This document shows, piece after piece, positions 1 to 6,153 of a stretch of 25,912 bases of DNA. The notes beneath the pieces are model-generated. The model saw nothing but the letters and a program-made list of their open reading frames with translations, was not told the DNA's origin and did not search any database. Position 1 is the first letter of the stretch, and each line of letters opens with the position of its first letter. Origin of the DNA: Gammaproteobacteria bacterium (GTDB lineage Bacteria > Pseudomonadota > Gammaproteobacteria > Pseudomonadales > DSM-25080). The stretch covers positions 1 through 25,912 of the forward strand of contig JABXIR010000065.1 of assembly GCA_013372965.1 (NCBI GenBank). The letters run 5' to 3'. Position numbers and translations under genes: made by a program.

Positions 1-164
1 CAACGTGGTACACTCCGGTAGAGGATCTTCAGGTTCAGGCTTACGTCAAGAACGCAACCGAGGAAACTTACTTAACCGAAACAACCGTATTCTCACGCGG
101 TCGTGCAATGGCGGACTACAGCGCGCCACGTACCATCGGTCTGCGAATTGGTTATAATTTCTAA
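1..164 (+). CDS. TonB-dependent receptor, C-terminal end (partial)
   Basis: The window opens inside a gene read in the frame starting at base 3 and ending at TAA 162-164. The visible 53 residues begin TWYTPVEDLQVQAYVKNATE and end IGLRIGYNF. A 'Y-V-K-N-x-T' strand near the end, an R-T-I-G-L-R-I/GYNF final strand and a C-terminal phenylalanine are typical of the last beta strands of TonB-dependent outer-membrane receptors, where the terminal aromatic residue is the BAM recognition signal. Substrate cannot be inferred from this fragment. A strong terminator follows 20 bases after the stop, so the receptor ends its transcription unit here. The TPR-sulfotransferase downstream is in the same orientation but separated by that terminator. 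Another TonB-type or other large barrel protein is possible; the barrel class itself is likely. Confidence 0.75.
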   Translation, partial: TWYTPVEDLQVQAYVKNATEETYLTETTVFSRGRAMADYSAPRTIGLRIGYNF

Positions 165-183
165 TCACCGCGGGTAAGTACTC

Positions 184-213
184 AAAGCCTCGCTGAAAGC
201 GGGGCTTTTTTTT
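184..213 (+). terminator. Rho-independent terminator after the receptor gene
   Basis: Arms AGCCTCGCT (186-194) and AGCGGGGCT (198-206) form a 9-bp stem with one G-T pair and a GAA loop. An uninterrupted T tract (206-213) follows. Confidence 0.9.
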
Positions 214-376
214 GCGACGACGTTTGGCTTTCGCGCTTAAAATCGTGTTTACATGCCAAGCGTATGGAGCGCTATCGCGACTAGGGGTTCGGAACGACAA
301 TCGTGATGATTAACGACGGTTGCGTGCGGAGATAAGCAGTCACATTTCGCGATGAATCTTTTTTGTAAGGATAACC

Positions 377-2224
377 ATGAATTCGATCATGCAATGGCTT
401 AAGTCAGGTTTTGCCGCTCAGCAACAGGGCGATTTAGCAACGGCAGAAAATTTTTATAAGCGAGTGCTAAAGAAAGACAGTGGCAACTACCATGGTCTTA
501 ATTTGATGGGCTTGGTCGCCGTTAATACGGGCCGATCTGAGCTGGCGCTGCACTATCTTTCGAAAGCACTTAAGCAGCGAGACGACGACTTTCAAACTCA
601 CGCGAATATCGCTTTGGCGTATAAAGATCTTGGTGAAATCGACAAGGCAAAGCGACATTTTGACCGTTCATTGCGGCTCAATAGCGAGAATCCGACGGCA
701 TTGAATAATTTCGCCAACCTGTTGTCGGAAACGGGCGAGCCTGGCAAGGCTATTCCATTGTTTGATCGTGCTTTAAAGCTTGCACCGACCTACGCTGAGG
801 CGTGGTGCAATTTGGCTTCGTCACTCGTCAAAACACAACAATTTGATGACGCAAAGATCGCTGCCAAGCGAGCGCTGACGATCAATAACAAACTCGCCCC
901 AGCGCACTGCCATCTCGGCGAAGTCTATAAACACCTGTCGGATTATCCTGCAGCGCGAGAGTCATTAATCACGGCAGTTTCCCTCGACGAAACGTACATA
1001 GAAGCTCGGGTGAATCTCGTCAACTTACTGCGTGAAATGGAGCGAGTCGATGAAGCAAGGCAGCAACTACATCGAGCGCTTGCATTGGCCCCATCCGATC
1101 CTTCGGTACTGACCAGTTCGGGCGTGTTGGCTGAACAGTTAGGTGACATTGATGCGGCAGTCAGCGATTTCCAGCGTGCAATTGAACTGCACCCTAATTA
1201 CGTGATGGCGCATTATCAATTGGCGCAGATTAAAAGCCGAAAGTCGACTCAAATTGAGCTCGATGCGATGCTTAATCTCTGGAAAAACCAAAAAATCCTC
1301 GAAACCGAGCGTGTCTTCTTGGCCTTCGGCCTGTTCAAGGCTCTAGAGCAATTCGAGCGCTTCGATGAGGCGTTCGATTACCTAGCCGCTGGCAACGACA
1401 TCAACGCAAGGCATAATCGTTACGACGATCTCCAGGCACAGCGATATCTCGGCGCAATTCTTGAAAGCGCCCGCCAAATGTCGCTATCTAATAACGATGA
1501 GTCATCGGGAGAAAAGCTGATTTTTGTATTGGGTATGCCTCGATCAGGCACCACGTTAACAGAACAGATTTTGACATCGCACTCAGGCGTTGATGGGATT
1601 GGCGAAGTAAGCTATGCCTATGATCTAGCGAGAGAAGCCGAGCGTTTGCTTAACGCGAATTATCCATCAACGATTGAAACACTCACTCAGTCACAACTTA
1701 AACATTTGGCAGATTTCTATCTCGATCGTGTTGATAGCTACGATGGTAAAACTTGGATCGTTGATAAGACGCCTCTCAATTTCCAATACATTGCACTACT
1801 GGCAAGAATTTTTCCGCGCGCGAGGTTCGTTCGATGCGTGCGCGAACCGGTCGATAACTGCTTCTCCATTTTTAAGTTACCATTTGGCGATTCGCAGAGT
1901 TATGCGCATTCATTAGCCTCCCTCGGGCAGTACTATCGTCGCTACGATCGGCTCATGTCGGGGTTGTCTGAGCAGCTACCTGGTCGCATATTCGACTCAC
2001 AATACGAATCGCTCGTTGATGACGTTGAATCGGGCACGAAAGCACTGTGTGAGTTCCTGGGAATAGACTTCGAACCAAGCATGCTCGAATTTTATCAATC
2101 GAAGCGATTGGTCAGAACGCCAAGTGCTTCTCAGGTGAGACAGCCCATTTACCGTACCTCTGTCGCGGCATGGAAGCGTTACGAACGTCAACTTCAACCA
2201 CTAGTATCAGCACTTGGAGAGTAA
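377..2224 (+). CDS. TPR-repeat sulfotransferase family protein
   Basis: A 615-residue protein. Residues about 5-300 are tandem 34-residue tetratricopeptide repeats, with recurring A-x-x-x-[FY]-x-x-[AL]-[LI] and L-x-P patterns. Residues about 380-610 form a sulfotransferase-type domain. GMPRSGTT at 386-393 is the PAPS 5'-phosphosulfate loop, and the V-R-C-V-R-E-P-V-D-N segment near 485-495 matches the 3'-phosphate-binding region. No signal peptide is visible, so it is probably cytoplasmic. ATG 377 follows GTAAGGA at 365-371. The family is frequent in marine proteobacteria and often lies beside TonB-dependent receptor genes, as here, but its acceptor is not established; sulfation of a protein or glycan is inference. 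The dehydratase gene starts 4 bases after this stop, so the two are probably co-transcribed. Confidence 0.88.
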   Translation: MNSIMQWLKSGFAAQQQGDLATAENFYKRVLKKDSGNYHGLNLMGLVAVNTGRSELALHYLSKALKQRDDDFQTHANIALAYKDLGEIDKAKRHFDRSLRLNSENPTALNNFANLLSETGEPGKAIPLFDRALKLAPTYAEAWCNLASSLVKTQQFDDAKIAAKRALTINNKLAPAHCHLGEVYKHLSDYPAARESLITAVSLDETYIEARVNLVNLLREMERVDEARQQLHRALALAPSDPSVLTSSGVLAEQLGDIDAAVSDFQRAIELHPNYVMAHYQLAQIKSRKSTQIELDAMLNLWKNQKILETERVFLAFGLFKALEQFERFDEAFDYLAAGNDINARHNRYDDLQAQRYLGAILESARQMSLSNNDESSGEKLIFVLGMPRSGTTLTEQILTSHSGVDGIGEVSYAYDLAREAERLLNANYPSTIETLTQSQLKHLADFYLDRVDSYDGKTWIVDKTPLNFQYIALLARIFPRARFVRCVREPVDNCFSIFKLPFGDSQSYAHSLASLGQYYRRYDRLMSGLSEQLPGRIFDSQYESLVDDVESGTKALCEFLGIDFEPSMLEFYQSKRLVRTPSASQVRQPIYRTSVAAWKRYERQLQPLVSALGE

Positions 2225-2228
2225 AGCC

Positions 2229-3236
2229 GTGCGTTTACCTATCAATGGATCTGATGTTCGTGAAGCCGCAAGTCGAATCAATGGCTCTGTCGTTCATACC
2301 CCCATCGTAACGAGTCGATTATTGAATCACTGGTTGGGGCACAACTTTTTCTTCAAAATGGAAAGCCTTCAGCGAGTCGGTGCTTTCAAGGCGAGAGGCG
2401 CGCTTAATGCGCTATCCCGCGCAGTCGAGCAAGGCACAAAGGTGAGTCGTGTCATTGCGAACAGCAGCGGAAACCATGCCCAAGCGGTTGCGTGGGCAGC
2501 ATCCTCTTTGGGGTTGAAGTCAACGATCTATATGCCGAGCAACGTGTCAAAAATTAAAGCCCAAGCAACGGCGTCCTATGGCGCAGAAGTGGTCTTCGGT
2601 GATACTCGCGAGTGGGTCGACCTGGAAGTTGCCCATCAAGCGAAGGAGTTTGGTACCTTGTGGGTTCCGCCATATAACCATCGGGACGTGATGGCTGGGC
2701 AAGGCACCGCAGTTCTCGAGGCCTTAACCCAAGTACCAGATATTGATCTGATTGCTGCCCCTTGCGGAGGCGGTGGTTTGTTGAGTGGCTCGTTGGCAAT
2801 CGCAAGAGACCTAGCTCCAAATGCAGAGGTAATCGGTGCAGAACCTCTTGAAGCGAACGATGCGGCTCGATCCCTACGAGCAACTCGAATTTGTTCGTTA
2901 GAGACACCTTCATCTACCCTTGCTGATGGTGCTAGAACGATCTGTGTGGGTGATCTAACATTTCCAATGCTGCAGCAGTTAGATGGATTTTATGAGGTAA
3001 GTGAAGGGCGCATCGCATACTGGTATCAGTGGTTAAATCACTTACTCAAGTATCAAATTGAACCGACGAGTGCGATGTCGATGGATGCGGTAATACAGCA
3101 CCTATCTTGTGCCAGTAATGGCAACGCGACCCAACCGAGAAATATTTTGGTCGTGCTATCGGGAGGGAATGTCGATACCTCGATGAGGCAGTTGCTATGG
3201 TCACAGGATTTCTTCTCAGAGATACCGTCACTTTAA
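2229..3236 (+). CDS. PLP-dependent threonine/serine dehydratase family protein
   Basis: A 335-residue fold-type II PLP enzyme. The Schiff-base lysine is K54 in the motif GAFKARGAL, the substrate-carboxylate loop is SSGNHAQA (near 81-88), and the PLP-phosphate loop is the glycine run CGGGGLLSG. There is no C-terminal ACT domain, so it is not the long isoleucine-feedback IlvA type. It resembles catabolic threonine dehydratase, serine racemase or the EutB-like dehydratases. Start choice: GTG 2229 is preferred because GGAG at 2216-2219 stands 9 bases upstream. An in-frame TTG at 2214 would overlap the previous gene and has no clear ribosome site. Predicted reaction: dehydration-deamination of a hydroxy amino acid to a 2-oxo acid plus ammonia. 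Substrate cannot be decided from sequence; threo-3-hydroxyaspartate or serine are alternatives. Confidence 0.85.
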   Translation: MRLPINGSDVREAASRINGSVVHTPIVTSRLLNHWLGHNFFFKMESLQRVGAFKARGALNALSRAVEQGTKVSRVIANSSGNHAQAVAWAASSLGLKSTIYMPSNVSKIKAQATASYGAEVVFGDTREWVDLEVAHQAKEFGTLWVPPYNHRDVMAGQGTAVLEALTQVPDIDLIAAPCGGGGLLSGSLAIARDLAPNAEVIGAEPLEANDAARSLRATRICSLETPSSTLADGARTICVGDLTFPMLQQLDGFYEVSEGRIAYWYQWLNHLLKYQIEPTSAMSMDAVIQHLSCASNGNATQPRNILVVLSGGNVDTSMRQLLWSQDFFSEIPSL

Positions 3237-3302
3237 ATCGCTGCGCGTTAGCGAGTTGGATGCTATTGTTCGGTTAATTTTGGGTGGGAGCAAATTTCAG
3301 GC

Positions 3303-3340
3303 AAAAAAAATCCCAGCACGAAAGGGGGTTGTGCTGGGAT
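3303..3340 (-). terminator. Minus-strand hairpin terminator without an upstream minus gene
   Basis: ATCCCAGCAC (3310-3319) pairs perfectly with GTGCTGGGAT (3331-3340). Eight A residues precede it on the plus strand (3303-3310), so read on the minus strand the hairpin is followed by a T8 tract. No minus-strand protein gene lies to its right. It may end an unrecognised small RNA or block antisense transcription. Confidence 0.6.
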
Positions 3341-3441
3341 CAAAATCCTCTAAAAGAGAATTGCTACTGCTTGCGGAAGTAATAATCGCAAAATTGTCGA
3401 GTGTGTAGTATCCGAGCATTCCGTCTGGTTTTAAGTGGTTG

Positions 3442-3464
3442 CACTTATCTCAGAAAGATAAGTG
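3442..3464. promoter_or_regulatory. Perfect 23-base inverted repeat upstream of the permease
   Basis: CACTTATCT (3442-3450), spacer CAGAA, AGATAAGTG (3456-3464). The repeat lies 107 bases upstream of the permease start. It could be an operator for the ArsR-family regulator encoded in the same operon, or a small RNA hairpin. The following GGTTATTTTCGGTTTTT is only weakly terminator-like. The role is inferred; the symmetry is seen directly. Confidence 0.4.
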
Positions 3465-3541
3465 GGTTATTTTCGGTTTTTATGCAGCCCATGACCGAAT
3501 CTAGCTCACGCTTTGTATTAGCTTTTGCTAAGATAAGGTAA

Positions 3542-3574
3542 ATGGTTGCCGAATCTGCAATGTATAACAAATGA
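3542..3574 (+). CDS. Possible 10-codon leader ORF coupled to the permease start
   Basis: ATG 3542 opens a frame encoding MVAESAMYNK. Its TGA (3572-3574) overlaps the permease ATG as ATGA. AAGG at 3535-3538 is close (3 bases) to the leader ATG, and the permease itself has no recognisable ribosome site within 20 bases. Translation of the leader could therefore deliver ribosomes to the permease start. Such short ORFs arise by chance, so confidence is low. Confidence 0.22.
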   Translation: MVAESAMYNK

Positions 3575-5340
3575 CGTTAAGCATCGGGTTTACGCTTGCT
3601 TTAGTGAGTACCCTATTAATTCTCTTCCTCTATGGGCGCTGGCGTTCAGAGTCGGTTGCGCTTGGTGGGCTGGTTGTTCTGGGCTTGGCCTCGTTTATTG
3701 GTCTACAAGTTCTGCCATCGCCGAAGCAGTTGTGGACGGGCTATTCATCGAATGCGGTGATGTCGCTGATCGCGGTGATGCTTCTCGCGATCGGGCTCCA
3801 AACCGCCGGACTGATGGATCGGATCAGTCGCTGGATTACGCGTAACAGTAAAGCGTCTGAACTGAGAACCGTCGGGTTAGTGATGTTACTCTCAGGCATG
3901 ACGTCGGCGGTCATTCAAAACGCCGCAGTGGTTGCGCTCTTTCTTCCTGTAACGACCGTTTTGTCCCGGCAACTCGGTATTCCCATGTCGAGATTAGCCA
4001 TGCCGTTGGCGATCGCTGCGACCGCCGGCGGCACAATGACGTTGGTCAGTACGGCCCCTTTAATCTTGGTCGAGGATCTTATTCCGGTCGAGCACGAAAA
4101 CATCGGTTTCGCAGCCCCATTTTTTGTCGGTCTTGCCATTTTAATGGCCTCAATAGCGATCCACTTAGTGATTGGTCATCGTTTATTACCCAAGCGAGGC
4201 AACATGCAGCGCCTGAACCGTGGGGAACAATATCGTATTCGTCCCAGGTTAAGAGGGGTCAGTATTGAGCCTTCGAGTCGTATTGTTGGGCGTAATTTTG
4301 GCACCTTCGAGCGAGCTTTCCAGGTGACCGTTGCGGCTTATAATACCGGCGGCGAATGGATATACACGCCGACGAAAACGGAAATCATACCCGCGAACAG
4401 TATCGTTGCGGTGTTTGCAACCAAAGAAGAACTCGAAAATCTCGTGTCGGAGCAAGGCGTTCGTTCATGTCGCTTGAAGGAGCGCGCATTTTCTGAGAGC
4501 ACGGCCGACTTTGTAGAGATGCTCGTTCCGGTCGGATCAAAACTCGCAGGGCAGAGAATCCGCGATATCGCTATCCGCAAGAATTACGGGTTTGCGCCCT
4601 TGGTGATATCGTCAGGTGGCAAGTTAAAGCAATATAACCTTCGTAATGCTAGGCTTCGCGCGGGTGATATCCTATACGGCTACGCCTCTTGGAGTAATCT
4701 CAAAAACAACTACGACCCGAAGTCGCTGTGGCTTTTGGGTACAATGCCGATCTCGTACAGCAGTGAAAAAGCACCCCATGCTTTGATTGGCTTGTTGCTA
4801 GCAATTATTGGCTTGTTTGCCGGTATGCCTTCGGCGCTTGCTTTCAGTGTCGGGGTGGCTTGGATGATTATCGCTCGACTGTTTAATTTCCGAGATGTGA
4901 TCAGTGAGATGAACTGGTCTACTGTGGCGCTTCTAGGTGCAATGATTCCGATCGGGGGCGCGGTGACCTATTCGGGGGCGGCAGAGTATTTGGCCTTACT
5001 TCTCTTTGATTTCTTCAATGGCATGCATCTATTCGAGTTAACCCTTTTTATTACCTTGGCTTCAATGATTGCGGGGATGGCGATGACAAACGTTGGCGCT
5101 GCAACCGTGATGATTCCGCTTGTCGTTGAAGTTGGCATAGGATTGGGACTTGACGTAAACCTGCTCGCAATCGGTGTCGCGCTTGGTGTCTCAAACACCT
5201 TCTTGTTGCCCGGCTCTCAGGTCAACTCATTTGTGCAAGCATCCGGTGAATATCGAACTTGGGATTACCTTCGTGTAGGAGCATTTCAAACCGGTTCTTA
5301 CGCGCTTATTATTAGCTTAACAATGTATTTAGGTATGTGA
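3571..5340 (+). CDS. SLC13-type permease with two RCK_C (TrkA-C) domains
   Basis: A 589-residue inner-membrane protein. Hydrophobic segments fill residues 4-205 and about 390-589. A soluble insert holds two RCK_C-like domains (about 222-298 and 308-381; the second contains VPVGSKLAGQRIRD and LRAGDILYGY). The two SLC13/DASS signatures are visible: TSAVIQNAAVVALFLPV at 112-128 and the M-T-N-V-G-A-A-T-V-M-I-P segment in the C-terminal half. The family comprises secondary, often sodium-coupled, importers of dicarboxylates, sulfate or other anions; the RCK-containing branch includes sulfate and sulfur-oxyanion carriers. TAA at 3565-3567 in frame fixes ATG 3571 as the first start. The stop overlaps the GTG of the ArsR gene (GTGA), giving tight coupling. 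The substrate is unproven; a sulfur compound is inferred from the regulator. Confidence 0.85.
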   Translation: MTLSIGFTLALVSTLLILFLYGRWRSESVALGGLVVLGLASFIGLQVLPSPKQLWTGYSSNAVMSLIAVMLLAIGLQTAGLMDRISRWITRNSKASELRTVGLVMLLSGMTSAVIQNAAVVALFLPVTTVLSRQLGIPMSRLAMPLAIAATAGGTMTLVSTAPLILVEDLIPVEHENIGFAAPFFVGLAILMASIAIHLVIGHRLLPKRGNMQRLNRGEQYRIRPRLRGVSIEPSSRIVGRNFGTFERAFQVTVAAYNTGGEWIYTPTKTEIIPANSIVAVFATKEELENLVSEQGVRSCRLKERAFSESTADFVEMLVPVGSKLAGQRIRDIAIRKNYGFAPLVISSGGKLKQYNLRNARLRAGDILYGYASWSNLKNNYDPKSLWLLGTMPISYSSEKAPHALIGLLLAIIGLFAGMPSALAFSVGVAWMIIARLFNFRDVISEMNWSTVALLGAMIPIGGAVTYSGAAEYLALLLFDFFNGMHLFELTLFITLASMIAGMAMTNVGAATVMIPLVVEVGIGLGLDVNLLAIGVALGVSNTFLLPGSQVNSFVQASGEYRTWDYLRVGAFQTGSYALIISLTMYLGM

Positions 5341-5651
5341 ATATGATTGAAATGTCTCAAGAACAACTTGAGCTGCGAAGTGAGGAAGCATCATCATTGC
5401 TGAAACTCATGTCGAACCGAGTGCGCTTATTGGTGTTATGCAGGCTTTTTGATCAGGAGGTGACGGTGGGTGAGTTGCAGCGCTCGTTGGGTATCTCTCA
5501 ATCAGCGCTTTCTCAGCATCTCTCGCTTCTGCGCTCGGCTAAACTTGTGTCGACGAGACGCGACGGCGTAGAAATCTATTATTCTATCAGCGACTCTCGG
5601 GTTGCGATTTTGCTAGAGGCGTTACAGCGGGCTATTTGTTTTGAAGACTAA
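5337..5651 (+). CDS. ArsR-family regulator, BigR/SqrR-like (two-cysteine persulfide sensor candidate)
   Basis: A 104-residue winged-helix repressor. The recognition region is ELQRSLGISQSALSQHLSLL, followed by the wing STRRDGVEIYYSI. It lacks the metal-binding CxC of ArsR/SmtB alpha-3 but has exactly two cysteines, C35 (in RLLVLCRLF) and C101 (in RAICFED), 66 residues apart. BigR and SqrR use two cysteines with the same spacing in the same helices to form a polysulfide link, so I infer sulfide/persulfide sensing. Start: GTG 5337 overlaps the permease TGA. ATG 5343 and ATG 5352 are alternatives that change only the N-terminal tail. It is followed by a very strong hairpin, closing a two-gene operon. 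It probably represses its own operon; the inverted repeat at 3442-3464 is a candidate site. Confidence 0.8.
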   Translation: MNMIEMSQEQLELRSEEASSLLKLMSNRVRLLVLCRLFDQEVTVGELQRSLGISQSALSQHLSLLRSAKLVSTRRDGVEIYYSISDSRVAILLEALQRAICFED

Positions 5652-5662
5652 GAGGTTCGTAT

Positions 5663-5708
5663 CCAATACAGAAAACGCCGAGGCTAACCTCGGCGTTTTC
5701 TGTATTGG
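5663..5708 (+). terminator. Long perfect inverted repeat, terminator after the ArsR gene
   Basis: Arms 5663-5683 and 5688-5708 are perfect 21-bp complements around a CTAA loop; the inner part is CGCCGAGG/CCTCGGCG. TTTT lies inside the right arm (5696-5699), giving the usual A-rich/T-rich flanks on both strands. The right arm runs straight into nine G residues (5707-5715). Confidence 0.8.
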
Positions 5709-6035
5709 GGGGGGGCTTTTTGATCAAAGCTGATACTAAGACATCGAGCGGTATTAAAAAGTTCCGAAGAGATGTTATTTAAATCGACTAATGCCGAGAT
5801 TGAGCCTTCGTAGGCTGATCGGTATCAAGCCGTTAGCCGAGAATGTTTTCTTGCTATCAAAAAAAAGCCCCTTCAACGAAGGGGCCAATCACATTAGGGA
5901 GAAATATATTAGGGGTAAACATTTCTACTGCATTCGTAGGGTAAGACAGGGCTAATTCGAAAAGGTTCAAATTTATTTTAAAAAACACCCATTTCCTCAA
6001 TTGTGAGTCGCTGACTATACTCTAGAGGCATACTA
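5709..6035. other. Gene-poor gap before the kbl-tdh operon
   Basis: It begins with the G9 tract and contains one minus-oriented terminator-like hairpin (5859-5885) and AT-rich DNA (about 5965-6000). TATACT at 6016-6021 resembles a -10 box, but I find no good -35 partner. No protein ORF longer than 60 codons and no known RNA motif is recognised. Confidence 0.5.
5859..5885 (-). terminator. Second minus-strand hairpin terminator without an upstream minus gene
   Basis: GCCCCTTC (5867-5874), loop AAC, GAAGGGGC (5878-5885) is a perfect 8-bp stem. Eight A residues (5859-5866) precede it on the plus strand, hence T8 on the minus strand. Both neighbours are plus-strand genes. The element has the same layout as that at 3303-3340. 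Confidence 0.6.
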
Positions 6036-6125
6036 ATGAGCGTTTTTACTCAATGGTTTTGGTCTTGCTTATGTGTTATTTTCGTCATAATTGGCGGGTC
6101 AATTCAGACATTAGCCAGAGCTTGA
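6036..6125 (+). CDS. Candidate 29-residue single-span membrane peptide
   Basis: ATG 6036 opens a 29-codon frame ending at TGA 6123-6125. AGAGG (6024-6028) stands 7 bases upstream, an excellent ribosome site. The peptide begins MSVFTQWFWS and continues with a hydrophobic stretch, CLCVIFVIIGG, then SIQTLARA. This reads as one transmembrane helix with a short polar, basic tail. It lies 28 bases before kbl on the same strand, so it would be the first gene of the kbl-tdh transcript. I recognise no family. Small single-span peptides that regulate membrane partners are known, but no function is assigned here. The frame could be chance. Confidence 0.38.
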   Translation: MSVFTQWFWSCLCVIFVIIGGSIQTLARA

Positions 6126-6153
6126 ATAATTATTTTGTTTATAGGGCGTTTTG

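Larger units (their letters stand above)
3237..3570. other. Intergenic region with two hairpins and a possible leader ORF
   Basis: This 334-base gap separates two plus-strand genes. It holds a hairpin with the T tract on the minus strand (3303-3340), a perfect 9-bp inverted repeat with a 5-base loop (3442-3464) and a 10-codon ORF abutting the permease start (3542-3574). I see no tRNA, no plausible long ORF and no convincing -35/-10 pair, although the permease promoter must lie here. Confidence 0.6.

Noticed and set aside
46..300. An 84-codon minus-strand frame across the receptor end
   Set aside because: It covers the receptor C-terminus and the terminator; the run of Arg/Lys codons comes from the A/T-rich hairpin.
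2554..2913. A 119-codon frame antisense to the dehydratase
   Set aside because: No recognisable domain, and fully covered by a PLP enzyme with intact motifs.
3546..3845. A 99-codon plus-strand frame overlapping the permease start
   Set aside because: It is an alternative frame of the permease gene, whose SLC13 motifs fix the reading frame.
6016..6021. TATACT as the -10 of the kbl operon promoter
   Set aside because: No acceptable -35 at 16-18 bases. It would also put the start about at the ribosome site of the 29-residue ORF.
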